NCBI GenBank assembly: GCA_025056175.1
Contig: JANWWK010000028.1
Location: 1 to 55,164 of the forward strand
Direction of reading: 5' to 3'
DNA: 55,164 bases
Source: Anaerolineales bacterium
GTDB lineage: Bacteria; Chloroflexota; Anaerolineae; Anaerolineales; Villigracilaceae
Shown here: piece after piece, positions 1-8,028 of the stretch
Layout of the letters: every line of letters starts with the position of its first letter
Numbering within the stretch: the first letter of the stretch is position 1
Made by a program: the position numbers and the translations under genes
Notes under the pieces: model-generated
Databases searched by the model: none
What the model saw: only the letters and a program-made list of their open reading frames with translations
Told to the model about the DNA's origin: nothing

Positions 1-2
1 AA

Positions 3-98
3 ACCGAAGGCCGCGCGCTGAATCAGACCCTGGCGCGCACGGCCCAACTGGCCTTGCTTTACGCTGGATTGTTTTCGGTGGGAAGTCTTCTCCCTTGA
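3..98 (+). CDS. C-terminal end of a probable UbiA/MenA-type prenyltransferase (5' truncated)
   Basis: An open frame enters from the window edge and ends at TGA 96-98. The 31 visible residues run TEGRALNQTLARTAQL followed by a hydrophobic stretch ending SVGSLLP. An 'LxRTAxLxLL...' segment followed by a last membrane helix is what the C-terminus of 1,4-dihydroxy-2-naphthoate prenyltransferases (MenA) usually looks like. The identity rests only on this short tail, so it is tentative; any membrane protein ending in a helix could look similar. Its last 40 bases overlap the convergent fau gene tail to tail. Confidence 0.4.
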   Translation, partial: TEGRALNQTLARTAQLALLYAGLFSVGSLLP

Positions 99-673
99 TG
101 TGCGTTGTTTGCCGCCCAGAAAATGCCCTTCTCCGTCACAATCCATCCCACAGCCACATCGTGCTCACCGTGCGGAACAGTATCCAGTACTAACGCCTGG
201 TACGTCACCCCTACGCTGATTCCGTTAAAGCGAGAGAGAAACCGGTCATAGTACCCCCCGCCATAGCCCAGCCGCCAGCCCTGCCGGTCGTAGGCCAGTC
301 CTGGCACGAGAACCAGTTCAATCTCTGCCGCCGCGACGACCGGCAAATCTGCCGCTGGTTCGGCCATCCCAAACGGGTGGACGACCAACCGTGCCGGGTC
401 GTAGCGGTGGAAATCCATGCGGCGCTCACCCTGTGATGCGATTCGCGGCAGAAGCCAGTGTTTGGCGGGAAATTCTCTGGTCAGGGGGCGTAAATCCACT
501 TCCCCTTTCATCGGCCAATAGAACGCAATGGTTGTTGCTTGCCACAGGCCAGGCCAGGCGGCCAGGTGTTCGCAAATCTGCAGGCTGGCGCGTTGCCGGG
601 TTTCTTCCCCCAGTGCTTGCCGCTGCGCACGGCACTGTGTGCGAAGTTTGCTTTTGGGGCTATCTATCGGCAT
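59..673 (-). CDS. fau: 5-formyltetrahydrofolate cyclo-ligase
   Basis: This 204-residue cytoplasmic enzyme should use ATP to convert 5-formyl-THF to 5,10-methenyl-THF, returning a storage folate to the one-carbon pool. The family hallmark is clear near residues 125-145: GLAYDRQGWRLGYGGGYYDR, the glycine/tyrosine-rich ATP and substrate loop. The N-terminus (KSKLRTQCRAQRQAL) also matches the family, and the length is typical. The ATG at 673 follows a GGAGGAGGG Shine-Dalgarno inside the end of the upstream Lrp-family gene, whose stop lies three bases away, so the two are probably co-transcribed. A role beside the C1 methyltransferase operon across the divergent promoter is possible but only inferred. 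Confidence 0.93.
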   Translation of the reverse strand: MPIDSPKSKLRTQCRAQRQALGEETRQRASLQICEHLAAWPGLWQATTIAFYWPMKGEVDLRPLTREFPAKHWLLPRIASQGERRMDFHRYDPARLVVHPFGMAEPAADLPVVAAAEIELVLVPGLAYDRQGWRLGYGGGYYDRFLSRFNGISVGVTYQALVLDTVPHGEHDVAVGWIVTEKGIFWAANNAHQGRRLPTENNPA

Positions 674-676
674 GGT

Positions 677-1132
677 TTAGCCCTCCTCCGGCGAAGGCGA
701 CCAGCGGTAACTGAGTTTGTACACTTGCGCGACCATCGAAGTGGCGGTACTCCGCACACCAGGGATGGCCTGGATGCGCTGGGTGACCAGCTCCGAAAGA
801 TGCTTGAGATTGCGGCAATACACTTCGGCCAGCAAATCCGATGGGCCAAGCGTGCCGACCAGATAAGCCGTTTCCGGCAAATCGGCCACCTGCCGGGCAA
901 CGTTTTCGAGTTGACCGGCTTCGACGGCGATGTGAATCAGCGCCGGGGCCTGAAAATCGAGCGCGTAGGGGTCTACAATCGAGACCGTGCGAACCACGCC
1001 CTGCTCGACCAGGTTTTTGTAGCGGGCGCGAACCGCGGTTTCAGAAAGGCCGACTTTTTTGGCAAGCTGAGTAAAGGGGGCGCGGCCATCTTCTTGCAGC
1101 AGTTGCAGTAGGCGGCGGTCAAGTTCGTCCAT
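677..1132 (-). CDS. Lrp/AsnC family transcriptional regulator
   Basis: This 151-residue protein starts MDELDRRLLQLLQEDGRAP, the standard Lrp/AsnC N-terminus. The winged helix-turn-helix spans about residues 5-55 (FTQLAKKVGLSETAVRARYK) and is followed by an alpha/beta ligand-sensing RAM domain (LVGTLGPSDLLAEVYCRNL). I chose the ATG at 1132 because it follows GAGGTGACT and gives the family length; upstream in-frame codons give a non-homologous extension. It is transcribed divergently from the corrinoid methyltransferase operon and immediately precedes fau. Lrp proteins often control divergent neighbours in response to amino acids or related compounds, so it may sense the methylated amine substrate; that part is inference. 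Confidence 0.93.
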   Translation of the reverse strand: MDELDRRLLQLLQEDGRAPFTQLAKKVGLSETAVRARYKNLVEQGVVRTVSIVDPYALDFQAPALIHIAVEAGQLENVARQVADLPETAYLVGTLGPSDLLAEVYCRNLKHLSELVTQRIQAIPGVRSTATSMVAQVYKLSYRWSPSPEEG

Positions 1133-1160
1133 AGTCACCTCGTTTTGGCATTTGGCTCTC

Positions 1161-1166
1161 ATTATA
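1161..1166 (-). promoter_or_regulatory. Candidate -10 element of the Lrp-family gene
   Basis: Read on the minus strand this is a perfect TATAAT, 28 bases upstream of the start at 1132. I see no good -35 hexamer at 16-18 bp spacing, so activator help or a weak promoter is possible. It shares the 151-bp divergent region with the methyltransferase operon promoter. Confidence 0.45.
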
Positions 1167-1216
1167 ACGAAATTCGCCGTGAATGTTGTCATATTCAACG
1201 GATTACACTGCACAGA

Positions 1217-1245
1217 TTGACCTTGAAAACGAATCGCGCTAGAAT
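1217..1245 (+). promoter_or_regulatory. Sigma70-type promoter of the corrinoid methyltransferase operon
   Basis: TTGACC at 1217-1222 and TAGAAT at 1240-1245 are separated by exactly 17 bp. The start codon at 1284 follows a GGAGGA Shine-Dalgarno at 1275-1280, leaving a leader of about 30 bases. The promoter lies in the region divergent to the Lrp-family gene, a natural place for that regulator to bind. Confidence 0.7.
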
Positions 1246-1283
1246 GGTCGTAACCGTGCGCGTATGTTTATTCTGGAGGAGTT

Positions 1284-1928
1284 ATGTCTCAAGAACTATT
1301 CGATGCCATGCGTCAATCTGTCATTGAGGGCGACCCCGATTTGGCCGCTACCCTGGCCCGCAAAGCCATCGAGCAAGAGATAGACCCGCTGGTTGCGCTG
1401 AATGAGGGCTTTGTACCCGGTATTAACTACGTGGGTGAGCAGTTTGGACTGGGCGAAATGTTTCTGCCCGAACTGGTGGTGGCCGGCGAAGCCATGAAAG
1501 CCGCCGTTGCCGTGTTGGAGCCAGAATTTGCCCGGCGCGGCACCGCACGGCAGATTTTGGGCAAAGTGGTTATTGGCACTATTGAAGGCGATATTCACGA
1601 AATTGGCAAAACCCTGGTGGCCACGATGCTCTCTGCCAGCGGATTCCAGGTCTATGATTTGGGTGTAGATGTGCCGGTGATGAAATTCGTGGAAAAAGCG
1701 CGCGAAGTGAACGCCGACATCATCGCCATCAGCGCCCTGCTCACGACCACAATGGTGCGCCAGAAAGATGTTGTGGGAGCCCTGCACGATAGCAACGTGA
1801 CCGCCAAAGTGATGGTAGGTGGCGCGCCCGTCACCCGAAGCTGGGCGCAGGAAATTGGCGCGCACGGTTATAGCGAAGATGCCGTTGGTGCAGTGGCGGT
1901 TGCCAGGCACTTGATGGGACTCGCGTAG
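1284..1928 (+). CDS. Corrinoid protein of a methyltransferase system (MtbC/MttC type)
   Basis: This 214-residue protein should carry a methyl group on cobalamin between a substrate-specific methyltransferase and a second methyltransferase. An N-terminal four-helix cap domain (about residues 1-88) precedes a Rossmann-like B12-binding domain. The cobalamin signature is intact: GDIHEIGK near residue 102, with His105 as the predicted lower axial ligand, then the SALL segment and the GGAPV loop. Length matches MtbC, MttC and MtgC-type proteins. It is the first gene of an operon; two MttB-family proteins follow, the first only 8 bases downstream. The gene ends in TAG but is followed at once by a new Shine-Dalgarno and start, so the amber codon looks like a true stop. 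Confidence 0.92.
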   Translation: MSQELFDAMRQSVIEGDPDLAATLARKAIEQEIDPLVALNEGFVPGINYVGEQFGLGEMFLPELVVAGEAMKAAVAVLEPEFARRGTARQILGKVVIGTIEGDIHEIGKTLVATMLSASGFQVYDLGVDVPVMKFVEKAREVNADIIAISALLTTTMVRQKDVVGALHDSNVTAKVMVGGAPVTRSWAQEIGAHGYSEDAVGAVAVARHLMGLA

Positions 1929-1936
1929 GAGGCCGC

Positions 1937-3406
1937 ATGGCAGGTGTCATCCGGGCGGTCGAAAACCCAAAACTCAGCCTGAACTGCCTGAGCCCCGATG
2001 AAATCCGGCAGATTCACCAGGCCACGCTTGAAGTCATCGAAACGGTGGGGGTGCGTTTTCCATCAAAGCGCGCTCAGGAGATTTGGGCTGCGCACGGCGC
2101 ACAGGTGGACTTCACAACCGGAATTGTCAAAGCACCAGCGCATCTGATTGAAGCCGCCCTGCGGCAGGCTCCGCCGGTTTACACGCTGGCGGCGCGCAAC
2201 CCGCAGCAGGATTTACCCCTGGATGGCAAGCACGTCTGGGTTGGCACCGATGGCTGTGGGGTCGAAATCATTGACCTGTACAGCGGCGAGCGGCGGCGCT
2301 CCCGTTTGCAGGATGTGGAAGAGATTGCGCGCGTGGCTGATGCGTTGGAAGCGGTTGCCTTCCATTGGGTTGCGCTTTCGGCGCAGGATAAACCCGCCCA
2401 CACGCGCGGCCTGCATGAACTGGCAGCGGTCTGGCGCAATTCCACCAAGCATGTGCAAACCGAGAGCATTTACAACGCACGCGAAGCGCGGGCAGCGGTG
2501 GAAATGGCAACCGTTGTGGCTGGCAGCCGGGAAGCCCTGCGCCGGCGTCCCGTCCTTTCGCTGATGCAATGTACGGCGCCGCCGCTGGCTCACGATGGCG
2601 GCAGCCTCGATGCGGCGTTGATTGGGGCCGAAGCTGGCCTGCCGGTGGGGTTCATGACCATGTCAGCCTGCCTGACGACCGGCCCCGCCACTCTGGCGGG
2701 CAACCTGGTGGTGGGCAACGCCGAGGTGATTTCGGCCACTGCGCTCATTCAACTGGCTTTCCCGGGTGCGCCGGTTTTTTATGCCGCCGCGCAAACGGCA
2801 TCAGACCCGCGCAGCGGCGCATATACCGGCGGCGGACCGGAAGATTTTCTCTTCGGCGCGGCGGGCGGCCTGCTGGCCGATTTCTACAACATCCCCATTT
2901 CGATGGGCGCGTTTGCCACCGGCGCCAAACAACCAGACTGGCAGGCCGGATTGGAGAACACGTTTTCGACCCTGATGGCTTCCATTGTTGTCTGTGATAT
3001 GCTGCTGGGGGTAGGGTTTTTGCACGGCAGCCGTATCTGGTCTTACGAACAAATGCTGATGGATTGTGAAATCTACGAAATCGTCCGCCGCGTCCTGGCA
3101 GGTATCGAAGTCAACCGGGAGACACTCGCGCTCGATGTCATCCGCGCCGTTGGGCCGGGCGGCAACTTTTTGACCCACAAACATACCCGTGCGCACATGC
3201 GCGAACTTTTTGTACCGCAGTATCTGGACCGGCGTCCGTACAACGTGTGGGAAGAGAAAAGAGACGGTCCGCGTGACTGGGCGCGCGCCAGGGCGCGCAA
3301 ACTGGTCGAAACCCACTGCCCCAACCCGCTTGACCCCGCGGTGGCGCGTGAACTTGAACGCATCATTGCTTCGGAAGAAGCAGAAAAGGCCACTCATGAA
3401 GCCTGA
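1937..3406 (+). CDS. Trimethylamine methyltransferase family protein (MttB superfamily, non-pyrrolysine), first copy
   Basis: This 489-residue protein belongs to the MttB superfamily, whose members move a methyl group from a methylated amine to a cognate corrinoid protein. Family features include the N-terminal segment LSPDEIRQIHQATLEVIETV, the following VRFPS, and the glycine-rich core AYTGGGPEDFLFGAAGG. The reading frame has no internal TAG, so it is not a pyrrolysine-dependent trimethylamine enzyme. Described non-Pyl relatives act on quaternary amines such as glycine betaine (MtgB), proline betaine or carnitine; the substrate here cannot be read from sequence. It starts 8 bases after the corrinoid gene and overlaps the next gene by 11 bases. 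Confidence 0.88.
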   Translation: MAGVIRAVENPKLSLNCLSPDEIRQIHQATLEVIETVGVRFPSKRAQEIWAAHGAQVDFTTGIVKAPAHLIEAALRQAPPVYTLAARNPQQDLPLDGKHVWVGTDGCGVEIIDLYSGERRRSRLQDVEEIARVADALEAVAFHWVALSAQDKPAHTRGLHELAAVWRNSTKHVQTESIYNAREARAAVEMATVVAGSREALRRRPVLSLMQCTAPPLAHDGGSLDAALIGAEAGLPVGFMTMSACLTTGPATLAGNLVVGNAEVISATALIQLAFPGAPVFYAAAQTASDPRSGAYTGGGPEDFLFGAAGGLLADFYNIPISMGAFATGAKQPDWQAGLENTFSTLMASIVVCDMLLGVGFLHGSRIWSYEQMLMDCEIYEIVRRVLAGIEVNRETLALDVIRAVGPGGNFLTHKHTRAHMRELFVPQYLDRRPYNVWEEKRDGPRDWARARARKLVETHCPNPLDPAVARELERIIASEEAEKATHEA

Positions 3407-4853
3407 TTTTCGCTTACTCGCCCCCGACCTGGTTGACCGTATCCTCGATGAAGCCTTTCTCCTGTTGCGCGAGACCGGCGTCAAAGTGCAGCTGCCCGAA
3501 GCCCGTCAACTGCTGGCCGAAGCCGGGGCCGATGTGGATGAGAACGCTGAAGTGGTCAAACTCTCCGAACGGCTCATCCGCGAGGCGATTGCCAGCGTGC
3601 CGCATGAATTCTTCCTGTACGACCGCGCCGGCAAGCCCGCCGTTCATTATGGCGGTGACTCCGTTCAGTTTGACCCGGGTTCGTCGGGCGTGCATTATCT
3701 CGACCCCGATACGCTGGAACACATTCCTTCCGAAACGCCGCACCTGGTGCGCGTTCTGAAAGTGGCCCAAAGCCTGCCCGCCTACGATGCAGTTTCGACT
3801 TCGGTGGTGTGTAATGAAGTCCCCAAAGCCATCGGTGACCTGTATCGGCTATATCTCGTCTTGCTCTACACCACCAAGCCCATCGTTACCGGTGCGTTTG
3901 CAGCACACACGACCCACGCGATGATAGATATGCTGGCAATTTACGCTGGCGGACGCCAGGCGCTGGCGGCACAACCGCTGGCAGTCTTCGATGTCTGTCC
4001 TACGCCGCCGCTTATCTGGAGTAAGTTTGGCTGTCAGAACCTGATTGACCTGGCGCGGGCGGGCGTGCCGGCGGAGATGGTTTCGATGCCGCTGGCCGGA
4101 GCTGGCTCGCCGGTGACCATTCTCGGCTCGGTCGTCCAGCATACTGCCGAAAATCTGGCCGGGGCGGTGATTCACCAGCTTGCCCGTCCGGGCGCGCCGC
4201 TGGTTTGGGGTGGCGCGCCGGCTATCTTTGATATGCGGCAGGGGACAACGCCAATGGGCGCCGTCGAAACTGCCATGATTGACGCCTGTTATGCCCAGGT
4301 GGGCAAAGCGTTGGGTTTCCCGACACATACCTACCTTGGCGCAACCGATGGCAAAGTGGCCGATTACCAGGCCGGACTGGAGAGCGGCATTTCGGCGCTG
4401 ATTGGCGCCCTGGCCCGCATCAACATGATTTCTGGCGCCGGCATGTTCGACTTTCTCGCCTGCATCAGCCCGGAAAAGCTGGTGCTGGATGCCGAAGCGA
4501 TTGGCATGGCGAAACGTCTGGCGCGCGGCGTGGAAGTCTTAACCGATACGCTGGCCCTTGAGATGTTCGCTGGCATCGAATTCAAAGCCGATTTTTTGAA
4601 GAAAAAAGAGACCCGCACCCTGTTCTCGAAAGAACAATACCTCCCCTCGCGGGTGATTGACCGCGGCTCCATCCGTGCCTGGCAGGATGCCGGTTCGCCC
4701 GATGCCTGGCAGCGCGCCAAAGCCGAAACACAGCGGATTCTTGCAGCCTATCAGCGGCCTGCTTCTCCCGACCAGGAACGCGCGCTGGTTGAACTGGTCT
4801 CCCACCTGGCGCGCCAGGCCGGGATGGATACGTTACCGCCCCTGGTGCTGTGA
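3396..4853 (+). CDS. Trimethylamine methyltransferase family protein (MttB superfamily, non-pyrrolysine), second copy
   Basis: This 485-residue protein is a second, clearly diverged MttB superfamily member. It starts MKPDFRLLAPDLVDRILDEA and reads VHYLDPDTLEH, then WGGAPAIFDMRQGTTPMGAVE and the conserved ATDGKVADYQAGLES block. I chose the ATG at 3396, which overlaps the previous stop by 11 bases and implies translational coupling; a longer upstream frame exists but reads as a shadow of the preceding gene. No in-frame TAG is present. The copies may act on different substrates, pass methyl groups successively from one compound, or form a hetero-oligomer. No reductive activase or THF-side methyltransferase lies nearby, so those partners must be elsewhere. 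Confidence 0.88.
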   Translation: MKPDFRLLAPDLVDRILDEAFLLLRETGVKVQLPEARQLLAEAGADVDENAEVVKLSERLIREAIASVPHEFFLYDRAGKPAVHYGGDSVQFDPGSSGVHYLDPDTLEHIPSETPHLVRVLKVAQSLPAYDAVSTSVVCNEVPKAIGDLYRLYLVLLYTTKPIVTGAFAAHTTHAMIDMLAIYAGGRQALAAQPLAVFDVCPTPPLIWSKFGCQNLIDLARAGVPAEMVSMPLAGAGSPVTILGSVVQHTAENLAGAVIHQLARPGAPLVWGGAPAIFDMRQGTTPMGAVETAMIDACYAQVGKALGFPTHTYLGATDGKVADYQAGLESGISALIGALARINMISGAGMFDFLACISPEKLVLDAEAIGMAKRLARGVEVLTDTLALEMFAGIEFKADFLKKKETRTLFSKEQYLPSRVIDRGSIRAWQDAGSPDAWQRAKAETQRILAAYQRPASPDQERALVELVSHLARQAGMDTLPPLVL

Positions 4854-4869
4854 CGGGCAAGACGCCAAA

Positions 4870-6864
4870 TTATCTCTGTAACTCTTCCCACTGCGCCAGT
4901 TTTTCGTCCATTGCGCGTTGAATGCGCTCGTAATCGCGGCCCAGTTGCGCCACCTGTGCAGGGTCGGTGGGTGGGTTTTCCAGTTGGCGGGAAATGGCGG
5001 CCAGTTCGGCTTCGAGTGCGGTAATCGCCTCTTCCAGCGCCTGTAAATGCGCTTTTTTTTGTCGTTCGCTGTTTGAAGAGGGGCGTGGGGAGGCGGCGCG
5101 TGGATTGGACGTCCGCGCTGCGCGTTCCTGTTCCTCGAGCAGCGCCAGCGCCGCCAGGCGTTCCCGTTCTTCCTTCATCTGGCTGTAAGTGCCCAGGAAG
5201 ACCGTGAGTTGACTACCTGTTGGTTCGATTTCCCAAATCTGGGTCGCCAGGGCATCCACCAGGTAGCGGTCGTGCGTGACGAGCAGAATCGTGCCGGGAT
5301 AAGCCTCCAGCACTTCTTCCAGGATTTCCTGTGAGGGGATGTCCAGATGGTTGGTGGGTTCGTCGAGCAGGAGCAGGTTGGTATCGGAGAGCGCCAGTTT
5401 CGCCAGTGCCAGGCGTCCGCGTTCGCCGCCAGAGAGAACCTCCACTTTTTTGAAGGCGTCGTCGCCGCTGAACAAGAATTTGCCGAGATATTGCCGCGCT
5501 TCGGCCGGCAAAAGGTGAGGGGCGGCAGCCTGAATCTCCTCGATGAGCGTGTTGTTCGGGTTCAATCCCTCGTGTGCCTGGGCAAAATAACCGATATGCA
5601 GGCTCGCGCCCAGAAGCACCTCGCCTTCCAGGGGGGGGAGTTGCCCCAAAATTGTTTTGAGAAACGTGGATTTTCCCGCCCCGTTCGGGCCAATCAACGC
5701 GGCGCATTCGGTTCGGCGGAGCTCAATATCTGGCGCACGGAAGAGCGGTTTGCCCGGCCAGCCGACCAGCAGGTTACGGGTACGCAGGACGAGCTCCCCA
5801 GAGCGTTTTTGCGCACTCAGGCGCAAATGCAGGCGCGGCGGACGCGCTTCGGGCAAACGCAGGGCGCGCACCCGCCGTTCGGCTTCTTCCACACTGAAGG
5901 GGCTGGTGGTGGTTTCGATGTCTAACTGTGACCAGTTCGTGTTCAACACGGCTTCCAGTCCCACCTGTTCGATGGCCTGCACGAGGCGCGTCAGGCGGCG
6001 CAGTTTGCCTTTGGCCTGCAGTGTGTTCTGCCCGGAGATGTTTTTCTTGATGTACTCCACTTCTCTGAGCAGTTTCTCTTTTTCGCTCTCGAAAACCTGC
6101 GCGCGGCGCTCCCAGCGTTCCTGTCGTTGGGTCAGATAGTGGCTATAATTGCCGCGATATTCTTCCACCCCTGCTGCCGTCATTTCCAAAATGCCGTTGA
6201 CAACCGCGTCCAGAAAGTAGCGGTCGTGCGAGACGATGACCGCCGCACCCTCCCACTGGCTCAGGTATCCTTCCAGCCACTCAACGGCTTTCATGTCCAG
6301 GTGATTGGTTGGTTCGTCGAGCAGCAGGACATCGGGGTCCGAAAGCAGGAGTTGTGCCAGAAAAGCGCGCGTGCGCTGTCCGCCGGAAAGATGGTCCAGG
6401 TGGAGCGCGTAGTCATCTTCCTCGAAGCCCAGTCCGCTCAACACCTGGCGGATGCGGGTGGGATATGTATATCCGCCGCGCCGCTCGAACTCGTGCTGAA
6501 GCCGGCCATAGCGTTCGAGAATGGCATCATCTCCGCCAGACATCTCCTGTTCCAGCCGTGCCAGCTCCTGTTGCGTCTGGATTAAATCGGCAAAGACGGA
6601 TTCGCACACAGCCCACAGCGTTCCTTTTGTCTGAAAATCGGCCTCTTGTGGCAGATAACCAATGCGCGTTCCCCGCGCGCGATGCACGCTTCCTGACGAG
6701 GGTTCATCTACTCCTGCCAGAATACGCAACAGAGTGGTTTTTCCGACCCCGTTCGGCCCTACGATGCCCAACCGTGCGCCTTTGGCGACGCCAAAGGTGA
6801 GGTTACGAAAAATATCGAGATGTCCGTAGGATTTGGACAGAGCGTTGACAGTTAAAAGCGACAC
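4870..6864 (-). CDS. ABC-F family ATPase (Uup/EttA-like ribosome-associated protein)
   Basis: This 664-residue protein has two ABC domains in one chain and no membrane helices, the ABC-F layout. Domain one has Walker A GPNGVGKTT near residue 37, signature LSGGQ and Walker B LLLLDEPTNHLD. A long helical linker (about residues 240-340) follows. Domain two has Walker A GPNGAGKST, signature LSGGE and a second LLLLDEPTNHLD. The charged C-terminus from about residue 575 is a predicted coiled coil, as in Uup. Family members act at the ribosomal E site as translation factors or antibiotic-protection factors; nothing here selects between these. The start is GTG at 6864 and the Shine-Dalgarno is weak. 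Confidence 0.9.
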   Translation of the reverse strand: MSLLTVNALSKSYGHLDIFRNLTFGVAKGARLGIVGPNGVGKTTLLRILAGVDEPSSGSVHRARGTRIGYLPQEADFQTKGTLWAVCESVFADLIQTQQELARLEQEMSGGDDAILERYGRLQHEFERRGGYTYPTRIRQVLSGLGFEEDDYALHLDHLSGGQRTRAFLAQLLLSDPDVLLLDEPTNHLDMKAVEWLEGYLSQWEGAAVIVSHDRYFLDAVVNGILEMTAAGVEEYRGNYSHYLTQRQERWERRAQVFESEKEKLLREVEYIKKNISGQNTLQAKGKLRRLTRLVQAIEQVGLEAVLNTNWSQLDIETTTSPFSVEEAERRVRALRLPEARPPRLHLRLSAQKRSGELVLRTRNLLVGWPGKPLFRAPDIELRRTECAALIGPNGAGKSTFLKTILGQLPPLEGEVLLGASLHIGYFAQAHEGLNPNNTLIEEIQAAAPHLLPAEARQYLGKFLFSGDDAFKKVEVLSGGERGRLALAKLALSDTNLLLLDEPTNHLDIPSQEILEEVLEAYPGTILLVTHDRYLVDALATQIWEIEPTGSQLTVFLGTYSQMKEERERLAALALLEEQERAARTSNPRAASPRPSSNSERQKKAHLQALEEAITALEAELAAISRQLENPPTDPAQVAQLGRDYERIQRAMDEKLAQWEELQR

Positions 6865-6943
6865 AGAAAACCTGTTTGGTTTTCACCGCAGGCGGCTCAA
6901 AAGCACGTGCGGGAATGAAAGGAGGATAACAGCCTTTGCTGCC

Positions 6944-7504
6944 TTACCGGGCAGAGAGATATTTCTCCTGATAAGCACGCAGTTCGTCTGGAGTCATCAC
7001 CGGACGGCGCAGGATTTTGTTCCAATCCAGCATCTCGCGCAGATGTTCGTAAGGGACATTTCCCTCTGACACGAACCCGACAAAAGAAGCATTGTAATTT
7101 TCTTCTGTCCCCATGAAGAGCGCATTCGAGAGCCAGATTTGGAACAGACCAATCGAAGACAGTCCGGGGTCATCGTCGGGCAGCGCCGTCTCAGACGAAG
7201 CGCAGCCAGAGAATACTGGCCCCGACCGTGAAATCTTCGCGTTTTTTGGGTTTGGTGAAGTAGGGGCGTGGCTGACCGGGCGGTTTGTTTTCCGCCTCGT
7301 GCCTCAGGTACCAGGGCGCTTTGGCCGTCAGGCCGCCAGGCGGATGATGTCTATCTCGGCAAAATACAGCAGGAAATCGCGCAGTTTAGCTTCTCGCAAA
7401 GGGTAAATGGTCCTGAGCAGAACGTCGTTCTGCCACTGAAAATACAAAGTTTCGTTCATCTGCAGCCTGATTGGTGACGGGAATTTGTGATAAAACAAAG
7501 CCAT
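6944..7504 (-). pseudogene. Uncharacterised gene split by two compensating frameshifts
   Basis: Three adjacent minus-strand segments read like one protein of about 186 residues. Segment one starts MALFYHKFPSPIRLQ at 7504 (or at the Met at 7459) and reads LYFQWQNDVLLRTIYPLREAK until TGA at 7328-7330. The next coding segment lies in another frame and includes KAPWYLRHEAENKP and ASILWLRF before TGA at 7192-7194. The last returns to the first frame, includes LFQIWLSNALFMGTEENYN and DWNKILRRPVMTPDELRAYQ, and ends at 6944. In the first frame the middle piece is low-complexity and holds stops, so paired indels near 7335 and 7195 explain it better than one nonsense change. It may be a decayed gene or two base-calling errors. 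I do not recognise the family. Confidence 0.55.
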
Positions 7505-7572
7505 TCGTGTTCGGACTTCACGAATACGTGCAATGAATTGTATCAGACATTTCGCAATCAAAGAGGCAATTT

Positions 7573-8028
7573 ATGGAGGTCCTCTCTTTTCGCCTGAAAC
7601 CCGGTCAGGATTTGCTGGCAGAAATCGAACGCATTGTGGCCGAAAACGACATCAGCGCCGGGTGTATCCTCTCGGCAGTTGGAAGCCTGACGCAAGCCAC
7701 CCTGCGGCTGGCAAACCACGAGAGATACACCACCTTTGCCGGGCATTTTGAAATTGTCGCGGCAACCGGCACCGTTTCCAGGCATGGTTCACACCTTCAC
7801 ATTGCCATTTCGGATGGCGAAGGCAGGACGTTTGGCGGGCATCTGGTTTTGGGCTGTGTCATCTACACGACCGCAGAAATTGTGCTGGCGGTTTTCCCCC
7901 ATCTCATTTACCGCCGTGAACTGTGTGAATTGTCGGGGTACGAAGAGCTGGTCATTGCCGCAAGGCGCGAAACACCGTCTGCCGCAGGAGTGCGTCGTTT
8001 CGCAGTGCATTCACCATCTGACGATTGA
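7573..8028 (+). CDS. PPC (DUF296/PCC) domain protein
   Basis: This 151-residue protein is a stand-alone PPC domain, related to the plant AHL/PD1 DNA-binding domain but common in bacteria without an AT-hook. It reads MEVLSFRLKPGQDLLAEIERIV, then GCILSAVGSLTQATLRLAN and GSHLHIAISDGEGRTFGGHL. The HxH in SHLHIA and the following GGHL are conserved and cluster in the trimer, where some bacterial members bind metal. The ATG at 7573 follows an AGAGG Shine-Dalgarno. Its last 77 bases overlap the convergent gene; the extra C-terminal residues after REL...EELVIAA are not part of the domain. Function in bacteria is not settled. Confidence 0.85.
   Translation: MEVLSFRLKPGQDLLAEIERIVAENDISAGCILSAVGSLTQATLRLANHERYTTFAGHFEIVAATGTVSRHGSHLHIAISDGEGRTFGGHLVLGCVIYTTAEIVLAVFPHLIYRRELCELSGYEELVIAARRETPSAAGVRRFAVHSPSDD

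Noticed and set aside
1926-1928. TAG stop of the corrinoid gene as a possible pyrrolysine codon next to MttB genes
   Set aside because: The protein is full length for its family at this TAG, and a Shine-Dalgarno and ATG follow at once. Both MttB homologues lack in-frame TAG, so there is no sign of pyrrolysine use.
7503-7525. 7-bp inverted repeat ATTCGTG / CACGAAT as an operator
   Set aside because: Short arms, overlaps the start of the broken gene, and no supporting promoter on either strand.
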